Shown: positions 12,640 through 23,500 of the stretch, in pieces
Layout: each line of letters begins with the position of its first letter
How positions within the stretch are numbered: position 1 is the first letter of the stretch
Source of the DNA: Elysia crispata
Taxonomy: Eukaryota > Mollusca > Gastropoda > Plakobranchidae
Length of the DNA: 64,000 nucleotides
Assembly: GCA_033675545.1 (NCBI GenBank)
Contig: JAWDGP010002612.1
Span: forward strand, 107,501-171,500
Reading direction: 5' to 3'
Translations under genes and position numbers: made by a program
Notes under the pieces: generated by a model
Databases searched by the model: none
Seen by the model: the letters and a program-made list of their open reading frames with translations, nothing else
Told to the model about the DNA's origin: nothing

Positions 12640-13088
12640 CCATTCATGAAATTGAAGAGATAGCTGAAGAACTGCAGTTGCGATGAGATGAAAAGAAAAA
12701 CTTCATTGTTGGATAAGTTGTGTAAATAAAAAGCTGAAGAGAGAAAAGCTAAACTTTAAGTTGAGAAGGAAGAGAGAGAAGCTAAACTACTAGCTGAAAG
12801 AGGTTAAAGAGATGGAGGAAATGAGGACACAGTTAAAAATGGCAAAGATACAAGCACAGGCGAATCAGCAAATTGAACACTTGCCCTACTAGACCGGCTC
12901 GTGAAAGAGAGAACTCTAAATTCAAAGTGTCAAAATTACCGGCTTTTGTGGACAGAAGAGATGATCTTGATTCTTTACTACGGTACTTCGGTTCGAGCGA
13001 TTCGCCACCACGAGTGGATGGTCCAAGGAAAGCTGGTGCACATCGCTATCAGCACTATTGACAGGAAGAGCTTTGGAGGCGTTTTGTC
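12640..13088 (+). pseudogene. gag, N-terminal part (broken)
   Basis: A Lys/Glu-rich coiled-coil region, broken by several stops (12660-12870), is followed by KLPAFVDRRDDLDSLLRYF near 12935-12995. This resembles the start of the gag core of fish and invertebrate Gypsy elements. A frameshift follows, and the frame continues to the Merlin insertion point at 13097. The rest of gag resumes at 14161. Confidence 0.7.
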
Positions 13089-13321
13089 GTCTCTCAGGTA
13101 TTTTTTTACCCTTACACCCAACTCGTATTGGCATTTGAAGTGATGTTTTTCTGTTAGATTTCAATGTGCTGAGTACGAATTTGAAGGTTTTATTCGCCGC
13201 AAATAAACAGTTTTTGAAATATGACTTTTTGTTTTGGATTATTTCTTCTTTCTTAACCTATTTAAGCGTATTGATTTACTCGAGGTAGGTGCCTTTTTGC
13301 ATGTTAATTACTTCCGTCTTA

Positions 13322-13398
13322 TGCGCATGCGTATTACTTTCTTTTTAGTTACTCTTTGCGCATGCGCAACGTCTTACAGTTACCCATGCGCATGCGCA
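13322..13398 (+). promoter_or_regulatory. Three NRF1-type palindromes upstream of the transposase exon
   Basis: TGCGCATGCGCA occurs perfectly at 13357-13368 and 13387-13398, with a two-mismatch copy (TGCGCATGCGTA) at 13322-13333. This matches the established NRF1 site of animal housekeeping promoters. The cluster ends about 105 bp before the transposase ATG, a plausible promoter position within the Merlin-like element. Confidence 0.6.
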
Positions 13399-13503
13399 AT
13401 TAAAGGCGCGTCTTTTGTTCATCGCGTCTTTTGTCTCATTTCATTGTCATTACTCATTAGGCTCAACAACTGATGTGTTTTGATCGTGATCGTGATTTTC
13501 TTC

Positions 13504-13777
13504 ATGGCTGCTTGTGATAAGTGTTCTTTTGATTATTTTCAAGTTATTGCTGAATTTTATAATAACGACGCTATGTCATTAGCATTTTTTCGATCTCATA
13601 GTGTTTTACCATCAGAAATAATTTGTCCACATTGTTTTTCTAACTGTAATTACCGCGAGGATCAGAGTGTTTGGCGCTGTAGGAAGTCTAAATCTAAGAA
13701 GCGACGGTTTTGTGGTTTTTCTTTTTCCGATTATAAAGGAACATTTCTTGATAACAGCAATATTGCCCCGTGGAAAG
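13504..13777 (+). CDS. Merlin/IS1016-like transposase, first exon (zinc-ribbon N-terminus)
   Basis: ATG at 13504 (MAACDKCSFDYF) is preferred to the hydrophobic upstream ATG at 13480. The encoded 91 residues hold FFRSHSVLP, a CPHC pair, WRCRK, then RRFCGFSFSDYKGTF and APWK. This is the order of the ISXO2/Merlin N-terminal zinc ribbon that precedes the DDE catalytic domain. The AG|GTAAAG after APWK looks like a 5' splice site, and beyond it protein similarity stops, so the catalytic exons have been lost. The exon itself is still open. It shares no frame with the surrounding gag. Confidence 0.6.
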
Positions 13778-13825
13778 GTAAAGGTAAGAGCTGGATTTAT
13801 TATTATTATTTTCTTTTTTACTGTG

Positions 13826-14120
13826 TGCTGTTTCTTGTCTTTCCGGTTCATCTTGACCTGGATTTGATCGTATTATCAAGTGAAAGTCGCTTCATTCTTG
13901 TCGGGGGGGGGGGGGGGAGGATCCCCCCACATAATTTAAGTATTTATTCATTTGGGGGGGGGTGAGGGGGTTGGGGGGTCCCCCCCCCAATTTTTTATTT
14001 ATTTATCTTGTTAACATTCCATAAAATTGCGCTTTCATAGAGTTACGTAATCGGGACTACTTTCACTTATAATGCGATCACGGTCAAGGTCAAGGTCGAC
14101 CGGAAAGACAAGAAACAGCA
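13826..14120. repeat. Foldback with G-run core
   Basis: The arms 13826-13886 and 14061-14120 are inverted copies. The outer 21 bases are nearly perfect and the inner part is diverged. The loop holds several long G runs (13903-13970) and matching C runs, which could form a hairpin or G-quadruplex. It is either a separate nested foldback or a rearranged end of the Merlin-like element. Confidence 0.65.
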
Positions 14121-14160
14121 CTCTTGTGAGTGTGGGTGTAATAGTAAAATAGTCTCTCAG

Positions 14161-14640
14161 AGATCGAGGGCACAGATTATGATTGTGTCAAGGAAGTTCT
14201 ACAAAAGAGATATAACTTGATAGAAGACGGTTATAGGCAGCGATTCCGCACTTATTCACCAGAGGAGGGAGAGAACCCACCATGTTTATCGTCCGCCACA
14301 AGACATACAATGTACTTTGAAAGATGGATAAAACTGGCGGAAGCACTACAGACATATGGGGCTCTCAGAGACTTGTTTGTGAAAGAGCAATTCGTAGAGT
14401 CTGCGAGATCAGCTGAGCTGTTCCTCACAGCCCGCAAAAGAAACTGAACGTCCGAGCAAGGCAAGGTGCTAGTTGGCAAAACAAGCCTCCCATTTTCAAG
14501 AAGGAAGAAGAACTCGTATGTAACATTTGTAGAAAGCCTGTTCACACTACCCAGAATTGTAGGAATAAAGCGACTCAAAGTAGAGGATGTTATCACTGTG
14601 AAGAGATGACCCATATGAGGAAGGACTGTCTGAAGCTGAG
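14161..14640 (+). pseudogene. gag, C-terminal part with two CCHC zinc knuckles (broken)
   Basis: After the Merlin insertion, gag resumes with EDGYRQRFRTYSPEEGE and ALRDLFVKEQF, typical of the SCAN-like gag core of this element group. A stop follows at about 14445. In another frame come two knuckles, CNICRKPVHTTQNC (14519-14560) and CYHCEEMTHMRKDC (14588-14629), each C-x2-C-x4-H-x4-C. These normally bind the element's RNA during particle assembly. Confidence 0.8.
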
Positions 14641-14995
14641 ATTGAACAGCAGTCAGGCTATGTTATCCAAGAAAGCAGGATCGGCAGCCATGCGGATTAT
14701 GGAAACCCAAGGATCAGCATCAGGAGACGATGCTGGAAAAACGGACACGAGGTATGACGTCAGATCCGAAATCCAAGACGGGTTGCTGCAGTTGGCAAGA
14801 GGAAAGAGAGTTCCAGCCATGATAGACTGTGGAGCCTGTGGTGGTAAGGAGTCAGCCAGGGAGCTGAACTTACCGATCGTCAAGGGCCTTGTTGGAGACA
14901 AGACAGTGGGCGTGTTAAGGGACACAGGTTGTGAGGGCGTCGTGGTTCGTCGTGGGTTGGTTGATGACAATCAGCAACAGGGAAATGCTGTTTGA
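14641..14995 (+). pseudogene. Retropepsin-like protease remnant
   Basis: The ORF from 14606 carries GVLRDTGCEGVVVRRGLV, the aspartic protease active-site motif DTG (codons at 14921-14929) with the expected hydrophobic beta-strand context. It is joined in frame to the last zinc knuckle, as in a Gag-Pol readthrough. It stops at 14995, before the flap region can be recognised. Confidence 0.7.
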
Positions 14996-15445
14996 TTGTC
15001 AGGATTGACATTTCAGTACTACTGGCGGTAAAGGCCAGGATCCAAATCAAGACACCTTACATGTCCGGAGTAGTGGAGGCGTTATGCATACCTGAGACCA
15101 TATGAGATCTTGATGTGGGAAAAGTGCCGGGTGCATATATATATATATGACAGCTAAAGTTGGTGCTGTAACGACAAGGGCCCAAGAAAGATAGGAGGTC
15201 TGGCATAAACCGCTTACAATACCAGATACACCGAAGCATAAAAGAGTGGATCGGAGGGAGCTGACCCGATTCCAGCAAGACGATGAAGTCATCAAGAGAA
15301 TGGGTCAGACAGCTGTGTCTGAAAATCGTGCAGGAAGAACATCATTCTTCGAGAATAGAAGACGGGATCGTGTACAGAGTCTAGAGTGACGCGACCCGCG
15401 GAGGGGCTAATGTACGACAAGCCGTTCTCCCAGAAAGCCTGAGCT

Positions 15446-16413
15446 AATCATATGATCACCGGAGGTCACCTTGGAATAAAGAAGACCAAGGAGAAGATAA
15501 TGAGTAACTTCTACTGGCCTGGCATGTACGAGGACGTGGCCATATACTGCCGCTCGTGTGGTGTATTCGGAAGACGATGAGCAAGGGAACAGTACAGAAG
15601 GCCCCAATGGAGAACATACCTGTGGTGGATGTCCCATTCAAAAGTGTGGCTATGGATCTAATTGGACCGATAGAACCAGCAAGTGAAGCAGGACACCAAT
15701 ACATTTTGCTGCTTGTAGACTATGCTACAAGGTATCCAGAAGATGAATAGAATCGTCACTGAGACAGTAGGTGAGGCGCTCGTGGATACGGTGGCCTTGG
15801 TGATCATGGAACACAGTTCATTTCAGATTGCATGAAGGAAGTATGCAGGCTTCTTGGTGTTACACATTCTACGGCTATATCATATCACCCGATGTGTAAT
15901 GGCCTGGTCGAGAAGTTCAACGGCACGTTAAAGAAGATGTTGAAGGTGCTGTGCAAAGAGAAGCCAAAGCAGTGGTACCGATACATCAACACTTTACTCT
16001 TAGCGTACAGTGAAGTGCCTCAGGATTCAACTCATTTTGCCCCGTTCGAGCTTATACATGTATGGCAGGACTTTGAGAGGATCCATACACATACTATGGG
16101 AATTATGGACCCAAGACATTGATGAATAGGAAGTGAAATCAAGCTGTCTGTTCGTACTAGACCTACGGGAGCGTCTTAACTTAACGACACGTTAAAATTA
16201 GCCAAGGAACGGCTTGAATTGTCTCAAGTGAGGCAGAAGAAATATTTCGACAAGAAAATGGAGGCTATGCGTTTCAGTCCTGGCGACAAGGTGTTAGTCC
16301 TCCTCCCGAATGACACAAACACGCTGTTGGTACAGTGCAAAGGACCCTATGAGTATGATATTATCAACACAGTGGGTCCCAATGATTACAAAGTCGAAAT
16401 CAATGGAAAGTAG
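15446..16413 (+). pseudogene. Integrase remnant, upstream of RT
   Basis: GGHLGIKKTKEKI, FYWPGM and YCRSC (15450-15565) make up the HHCC zinc-binding end. PFKSVAMDLIGPIE holds the first catalytic Asp (about 15655), DHGTQF the second (about 15805), and NGLVEKFNGTLK the Glu (about 15910). After a frame break, KKYFDKKMEAMRFSPGDKVL and a GPYE motif form the C-terminal DNA-binding region (to about 16410). There are at least three frame disruptions. It lies before RT, which defines the Gmr1-like order. Confidence 0.85.
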
Positions 16414-16619
16414 AAGACTAGATCTATGCATGCAAATCTTCTCAAGAAATACCGCTCGAGAGAGGAAGAAACTAGTTCAATAGTACCTGAAGTTCCCATT
16501 CAGACGCGAGATAATCTCAACGTTCCGTCGTATGTGGCCGTTGTTGAGGACTACGAGAATGAGGCAGATAATGGACATTTTGACCGGTGATAAACCAGCC
16601 TCCGAAGATCCACTTGAGA

Positions 16620-17554
16620 TTGGTACTTGACCAAGGGTTATCACCAAATGCGTGTGCAGCCCTCAGATGTCCACAAGACTGCTTTCGTGACTATGGGTCA
16701 ACACGACGAGCTCCTGCGGATGCCATTCGGGGTGGTTGACTCCGGCATGACCATGACAAGAGCAGTGCGACGATTTCCGGAAGGAATGGACAACGTGGTA
16801 GACTACATCGATAATCTGCTGGTGCATACCAAGATGTGGGAGGAACACTTGCAAGTCTTGGAGCAACTCTTCAAGCGATTGAAAGCAGCCAACCTAGTTG
16901 CGCGACCAACAAGGTATGAACTGGGAGCAACACAAGTCGAATTCCTAGGACACCGCTTTGAAAGGGGTCGGTTGGACTTCAGGACTGCAATGTTGAGAAA
17001 GTGAAAGACGCACCGAGACCGACCACCAAGAAAGAGATTAGATACTTTTTAGGTTTAGTTGGTTATTATCAACCATTCATACCTAACTTTGCTGCTATTG
17101 CTGTCCCTATGTCAGATCTAACTCGCAAAGGTCAGCCTAACAAAGTTGTGTGGGGAGAGCCCCAGGAGAAAGCGGACGCTGCATTAAAGAAAGCTGTAAT
17201 TAGCAAACCCATACTGATGCTCTTGAGATTTATAGTTTGTTTTGAGAACAGACGCATCTGATATAGGGTCAGGTGCCACCCTGTTACAGAATAGTGATGG
17301 ACACATTTTTCCTGTCGCTTGTGCAAGCTGGAAGCTGTGCAAGCTGGAAGCTTCTACATAGAGAGGAGAGATATTCTGTGATGGAAAGAGAAATTTGCTT
17401 TGTATCGTTATGGAAAGCAGTTCACGCTTGAGAAAGACCACTGACCCCTCGAAGTCCTAAAAGTCTCTAAATTTGATAACCCTCATATCAAAATTATCAT
17501 GCGTTGGGGCAAGGACAATGTGGGAGCTGACTTCCTCAGTAGAATTCCTGTATG
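16620..17554 (+). pseudogene. Reverse transcriptase and RNase H remnant
   Basis: TKGYHQMRVQPSDVHKTAF and LLRMPFG are RT motifs. The catalytic YxDD box reads YIDN, so the second active-site Asp is lost. VEFLGHRF and KKEIRYFLGLVGYYQPFIP continue the thumb and connection in a shifted frame from 17001. TDASD near 17250 opens RNase H, also frameshifted. A 17-bp tandem duplication near 17321-17354 and a deletion remove its middle. The end, GADFLSRIPV followed by a stop at 17554, is the usual Pol C-terminus. Confidence 0.85.
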
Positions 17555-17844
17555 ATATTACGATTGCATTGTTATCATTGTTTTGAGATAGGCAGCTAAC
17601 GATATGCCTGGACTTATATACTGTAATATTGTATTTTACCTTTTTCCAAGTAACACTTCTGTTGTTTTTATAGACAAGATAATCGCGGTTATTCTTAACG
17701 TAAATTTAAAGCATGATTGTCAGAATACTACAATCTAGTACAAGTTTTGTGATTCATTCATTTTATTGATATTGTAGCAGATAGAGAACAGTATACAGTA
17801 TTTTGGATGAGCGTGAGAATGGATTTTTAGGAAAAAAATATTGT

Positions 17845-17855
17845 AAGTGGGGGGA
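17845..17855 (+). other. Polypurine tract
   Basis: An A/G-rich run with six Gs, broken by one T, ends exactly where the 3' LTR begins. This is the expected plus-strand primer position. Confidence 0.65.
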
Positions 17856-18453
17856 TGTGTAAATGAATTGTGCCATTGAGCTCTTTTTGGATAGCGGATC
17901 GACTTCAATCTATACTGATACTGTTTTATTTAGTCGTATAATGTTTGTATTTCAAGCCTGAGAACTTAGTCTTGTTTACTGAATACAGCCCGCAGTGGGA
18001 GGAAAGTGTCCTTGAAGTTGTGTGACCTAGATTCTGCGACTTAGTTCTAGCATAGTAATGACCTCGTCACTACTTGTTTACCTTTGTTTTGATTGATTAC
18101 TATTTTATAGCGCATTACTCATCACGTGTACCAAGAATATTCTCGTATGAACTATGTTATTCCTTTTCTAGATAATTCGATAAGATTTAGTATAAATAAG
18201 AGTCGAATTTGTGTCCAGTCAGTCAACCTACAGTGAGTTTGAGAGTCAACTTTTTTGTGAGCAGTGAGTCAATGTGCAGTTATTATTGAGTCACCCTCGT
18301 GTCAGTTAGCCATCGGTCGACATTGTGTTGAATTAAACAGTTTGAATTTTTTTACTAGTGGGCTTCAAATTTATTTTCCACGGTTGAGTCGTGTGGTTGG
18401 CTCTGTATAATACTTCCAGACAAACAGCCAAACTTACCCCAAAATCTGCAATA
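17856..18453 (+). repeat. 3' LTR
   Basis: About 598 bp, starting TGTGT, and aligning along its length with both blocks of the 5' LTR. It retains a TATA-like box (18191-18198). The right edge is set by alignment to the 5' LTR end and is uncertain by a few bases. Confidence 0.8.
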
Positions 18454-18559
18454 GGATAGTATCAAGATCATAACAGTATTTTATTACACACACTCATTCC
18501 AGCCTCGGCGAAATGACATCAGGGTCACGTTCGGAGAACAGGGTTTTCTGTACTAAAAT

Positions 18560-18560
18560 G

Positions 18561-18627
<67 letters not shown>
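18560..18627. repeat. (AAT)n microsatellite
   Basis: About 22 uninterrupted AAT units shortly after the 3' LTR. Confidence 0.9.
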
Positions 18628-18628
<1 letters not shown>

Positions 18629-18894
18629 GTCCTCATTACTTCTTACACAGTTTGAAACTATTTAAAAGTCATTCCATAACAATCTTTAGGTTTTTTAGAA
18701 GCATTGAGATGAAAGGTCTCTATAATATCAGGTTAAAACTACAAGTAAAAAACAATTGTAAAAAGATAACACGATATATATCTCTTATCGTTTTTTATAC
18801 ATCTGTATAATCTTTTCTAAGATTGAATCATTTTTGCCTTTGATGCACAAGGGATAAGATGATATCCCTGAATAAATTCTGATCAAGAAAGTCA

Positions 18895-20135
18895 AACCGT
18901 TACATTTTTGTCACCTTCTCAATGAGGTCGTCAACATCAATGAACCGCTGCGCTGCCAAATTTCTTTTCAGAGGTCCAAAACAAGTGTTGGTCCAAGGGA
19001 GAAAGGTCTGGGATGTACAGGAGATGTAGAAGAACCTTATAATGGTATTGCTGAAGTCAGTCTTGCCTCAGTTTTGCGGTGTGTGGAGTCGCATTGTGAT
19101 GCTATAAAGTCACACGTTGTTTCACACAATCAGGTCGTTTTCGATGTATGGTCTCAGAAGAACCTTATAATGGTATTGCTGAAGTCAGTCTTGCCTCAGT
19201 TTTGCGGTTTGTGGTGTCGCATAATGTGATGCTATAAAGTCACACGTTGTTTCACACAATCAGGTCGTTTTCGATGTATGGTCTCAGAAGAACCTTATAA
19301 TGGTATTGCTGAAGTCAGTCTTGCCTCAGTTTTGCGGTTTGTGGTGTCGCATTGTGATACTATAAAGTCACACGTTGTTTCACACAATCAGGTCGTTTTC
19401 GATGTATGGTCTCAGAAGAACCTTATAATGGTATTGCTGAAGTCAGTCTTGCCTCAGTTTTGCGGTTTGTGGAGTCGGATTGTGATGTTATAAAGTCACA
19501 CGTTGTTTCACACAACCAGGTCGTTTTCGATGTATGGTCTCTCTCAGTCTGCCCAACATTTGACATTATTTAACACTAACAGCATTTCACCACGAGGTAG
19601 AAACCCCACAAGTTAAACACCTTTTAAGTCCCAAAGCAGAGTGGCCATGAGTTTCTTTATAGACTGTTGAACTTCAAATTGTTTGAGTGTTTTGATGCCA
19701 TGGAATCTTGCTTCGTCTCTCGTGTTGTGAGAAGCACACGTTTCATCCCTTGTTGTCAAACTTTCCAGAAGAGGTCCACTAGGTCACAATTCATAAGCAT
19801 CTACTCGCCCATTGACTCCATCAAATTTCATTTGGTCCTTAACAGCTTCCTCCTGACGGGTCAATAGAGCCTAACAGGCTTCTGTTCGCATGCGGTAACT
19901 TTGTGATCACCTGTCAGTTGTTTGGGCAACCAACACGCCTACACTTTTAGGTACACCAGTTCTACATATAGTATTTGATGAAAAACTGTCTTCGGTTCAT
20001 CAAGATCATTCACTAACTCCTGAATTCTGTAACGCTTGTCTTCGCGAATCAAATGATTGGTGACAGCCATGTTTTTGTCTGTCGGGGATGAATTGGGACG
20101 GCCGTTGTTCGGTCATATCATTGACCGCCATGCCT
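18895..20135 (-). pseudogene. Mariner-like transposase relic
   Basis: Reading the minus strand from about 20135, decayed segments follow transposase order. GRPNSSPTDKN with LIREDKRYRIQELV is helix-turn-helix-like. ACWLPKQLTGDHKV follows. Near 19730 come a TGDETW-like segment and TRETKQDSMASKHS. WDLKGV and VGFLPRG are near 19600. HHNATPHTAKL is the HDNA-x-PH catalytic segment with Asp changed to His. Near 18950-19020 are YIPDLSPLDQHLFW and FIDVDDLIEKVTK-like residues. Many stops and frameshifts make it non-functional. Terminal inverted repeats were not found. Cut-and-paste transposition is the family's role. The catalytic segment is tandemly amplified. Confidence 0.7.
19029..19541. repeat. Four tandem copies of a ~128-bp mariner segment
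   Basis: Units start at 19029, 19157, 19287 and 19415 (periods 128, 130 and 128). They differ at few positions, including a small insertion in the second unit. Each unit encodes, on the minus strand, the mariner segment around the second catalytic residue. ORFs across it are repeat artefacts. Confidence 0.9.
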
Positions 20136-20297
20136 CGAACATACTGCCCTACTGGTATAGCGTACTTACTTGAGTTTTATAACCATAAACGGAAACAAAA
20201 TAGTTATGAATCTTTCGTGCAGAGCTGCCCTCTTATTTGCTTTTGAAATTTGAAATGTGAGTTTAGAAGTTTAATTCGGCGCCAAATATAGTTATCA

Positions 20298-20520
20298 TGT
20301 TAGTGATGAAGCTCCGCTGAACCTTAACAATAACAGGGGTGCCCGTCTAGTTGTTGATCTTTTCAAGGCAATAGCCTGAAACTTATGATGCTACAGGTCT
20401 ACAAGGGCTCGTTGTTGGTGATGAGGCTCCGCTGAACCTGACAGTCACTGGGGTGTCCGTCTACTTGGTGATCTCTTCTGGAATTTTATGATGCTACAGG
20501 TCTACAAGGGCTCAAACTAC
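20298..20520. repeat. Imperfect tandem duplication (~112 bp)
   Basis: Two diverged copies start at about 20298 and 20412. Both hold GATGA-GCTCCGCTGAACC-like and ATGCTACAGGTCTACAAGG segments. No coding potential is seen. It lies just upstream (minus strand) of the mariner relic. Confidence 0.7.
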
Positions 20521-23500
20521 GGAAGAGTATGCTTCTTCTCACCATGCCCACAATGCCCGTCCGCAATTTGCTGATATGTACACGTATAACACAGTGAACT
20601 GTACATCCTTCTTCTCTGGATTGCTGACCACTATGTATTGTTCCATATTATATTCAAGATAAGAGATTAAAAAAATGTAGAAAATCTACTGTTTTTCTTT
20701 ATTTTGCTGTAGGCGGTACACTTACTCCAACATAACAAGACATTTATATATGTGTTGCGGAGAGGCTGACAGTCATTGAATTCCGTAAACTAGGGATGAT
20801 TCAATCAGTAACTGCTTGCCATGTATCCCAAATGTCACACATTCTTTGCACGGATTTGAACCAGTAGTGATTAAGAATTTAGCACTGAAATGTGTAAAAA
20901 AAAAAAAAAAAGCAAGTTAAAATACATTGAACTAAATTTGATTATTGTCGTGATTGAGCAGCATGACTGTTTGCTGCCCTCCCGTGCTGGGCAGAGCCAT
21001 AGTGAGAATAGTGAGAGAGGCACATGCTTATGACAGTCTGTCAGTAAATTCCTGGCCCATGCTCCACCCTATTTCCCCCTTATTTTCAACGCTGTCATAG
21101 ATTGCCCCTCGCCGCTAGCAAAGATAACCAGTCCCGGGTAGTTAAAGAAGAATTAGAAGAGTTGGAGAAAACAGCTTAATACAAGTAGACAAAAGTTGAA
21201 AAAAAAAAAAAAAAGAAAAAATGAAGGCAAGTAATAAGATGTTAAAATAGTTCTGTTCTTGGTAGTTTCATATAGGGTGTCATCAGTGACAGTTGCGCAT
21301 GGACTTTTTTCTTCATTCCTATGAAAGTGATGGTCTCACAAAGTTATACAGATGTCAACTATTTCAATACGAGTGATAGTGCCCATCATAAGTTTTAAAT
21401 GAATATTCTTAGAGCACTTTCCCACTAATATACATATACTAAGATTTCTTGGCAGATTATTACCAAGTTATCTTTCTGATCTTCCAGAAGAGCAGTTATT
21501 TGAAACAGTGCTTTACTCTAGCATATTGACAAGATCCTATACTGCGTGTAGCCATGTGCTGCTACACATTTAACACCTGAGTGAGGGGAATAAATATCTG
21601 TAGTATAAATAGAGTCTCACACCTATCCACCTTCTCACTCTCACACGAATCTTTAGTATATCTGCTAGATCTTTGTCTACCTAGATCTGTTTTGTTTTCA
21701 TTGTCAACTAATTTATCATTTCTATATTTGTTCATTAACCTATCATTCTGTCAGAAAATTCTTCAAGTTCTCAGATCTTCAACACTTATGACGTATCAGT
21801 GTTAGAGTCGTGATGTGACTTTTTCTTGATTGGGTTAATTCAAGTTGTAATAGACTAATATCACAATAATACAATTTCCATAACAGCAGCTTGAGAGGAA
21901 TTTTAACTTCATTAAGTATAATCATTTTTAGACTGAAAAAAAAAAGAAAACATTTAATACATTCATCAAAAAATTTATAGAACATAGTTTGCTTATTGAG
22001 GTTAAAAGCCCATTCTGAAATCAATACAGACACAATCATACATATTTTTTGTACTGATGTTTTGTTAAACTGAAGAACCAAATATCCAACGCAATATTAG
22101 GAAATGTTGAAATGTTTATTATATTTATCATAGCAAAAGAATATATTTTTTTTCAGAGAGCCATAACAAAAAATTTTAACAAATCATTTGACATTTGGAA
22201 TGTACAGATAATGATAAGCACGAAACAGCCATTATAAAATAAAATTGAAAAATGAACTTTATGAACTTGTAAAGAAATTGAAAAAAGAACATTCCCATGT
22301 TAGTAAAATTCACTTTTTTCAATAACAGCATAACAATGGTTCAACTATTGATTGTTTGCCTATCCAGTGCCTTAATGACCATTGCTGGATATGGTTTATC
22401 ATGTAGAAATGTTATTCAGTCTACAGACAAGGATTTAAGAATATATATTTTCTTATGTATCAACACTCTTTTAATAACACTTCATGATAGTGTCACAGGA
22501 ATCTCAGAATTGCAGTGAGCCAATAATAGTGAAATAGAAAGCAACTTTTCATTTGTCAAATTACTTCAACAATTAAAAGTTAGTTAAAGATAATTAAAAT
22601 ATAAGTGAATTGCTTCTATTTCATTTGTTGACAAATGACACCATCTTTTAAACACTAATTCTCAAGGGGTAAGAGATAAAAGGAGGGAAATCATCTGATT
22701 ACAGTGTACAAGGCTTCTGATTTACCTTAAGAGTTAAGGATCAACCAAAATGATGTTTCTCAAAGTAGACAGTTGGTTCTCTTAATAAAGTGTTTACTTC
22801 TTGCATTTAAAAGAATTAAAATGAAACTTTCAACTTTTTTTAGTCATAAGAACTCTACCTTGTGAGAGAATTATACTCCTACATTTTAAAAGGATTCAAG
22901 GAGATAGCTGTTAGCAAATGTCAAATATCTCCCACAAAGTTCAAGCTACTTTTTCTTTAGCTCACTAAAAACATACTCTTTATCAATTGACTTCACTTGG
23001 GTTTATGTCTCCTAGAATCTCAACATCCAAACAATTTGAAAATAGCCATCTGATAAAATATTAGTTTTAAAACTTTCTCAGGCACTGTTCTTTTTCTATC
23101 ACATGCATCTGATCATTTACAGCTCACAGAAAACAAAAAAGAATTACAAATGAGATTGGGTTCTTAGAGGCGGAATATATTTCAGAGTAATGATCAACAC
23201 TTCTCCTCACAAGTGTTTTTGCTCCTTTAAAACAGGATAAACTTTGGCTCTTTACCATTTTAACACCTTGAGATTTTAAAAGTATTAGAGGGTGCCAATA
23301 GAATCAATCAATTTCAACTTAAAACATGATTGCTTCACAATATAAGAGTAAAAAAAGTTGACCTTAGATTTAGGTCTAAGTCTAGAACAATTATATAATA
23401 TTATCACTAGATGACAAGGTTATACAGTTCATCTCTCATTTATGTAAGTCTATCACAATTCACAACCACTGGCATCAATGAAAGCCCAACCAATGGCAAT

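Larger units (their letters stand above)
13098..14151 (+). mobile_element. Merlin-like DNA transposon inserted in gag (internally deleted)
   Basis: A perfect 9-bp duplication GTCTCTCAG flanks it (13089-13097 and 14152-14160), and removing one copy restores gag continuity. The ends are imperfect inverted repeats of about 25 bp, sharing TTACACCC. It encodes the N-terminal part of an IS1016/ISXO2-like transposase. Merlin elements are known for 8-9-bp duplications and this transposase type. Only the first exon remains; the catalytic domain is missing, so the copy cannot move on its own. Its central part carries a foldback (13826-14120). Confidence 0.8.
10418..18453 (+). mobile_element. Degenerate Ty3/Gypsy-type LTR retrotransposon, Gmr1-like domain order
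   Basis: Two LTRs (10418-12353 and 17856-18453) bound an internal region with, in order, gag coiled coil and gag core, two CCHC knuckles, retropepsin DTG, integrase (zinc-binding end, catalytic core, C-terminal region), reverse transcriptase, RNase H and a polypurine tract. Integrase upstream of RT is the Gmr1-type arrangement and is unusual for Ty3/Gypsy elements. Every ORF is broken by stops and frameshifts, so it is dead. Two DNA elements have inserted into it, so its original length was about 5.6 kb. Flanking GGGTA (left) and GGATA (right) may be a decayed 5-bp target duplication. The family is known for reverse transcription and integration of its own RNA. Confidence 0.85.

Noticed and set aside
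13480..13503. Upstream ATG as transposase start
   Set aside because: The first residues are a hydrophobic chance extension; the ATG at 13504 fits the conserved domain better.
19278..19493. 71-codon plus-strand ORF with an internal repeat
   Set aside because: It is antisense to the amplified mariner segment; the repetition comes from the DNA tandem array.
22297..22518. 73-codon hydrophobic plus-strand ORF
   Set aside because: Isolated, with no splice or family support, and antisense to the probable CCDC157 3' UTR.
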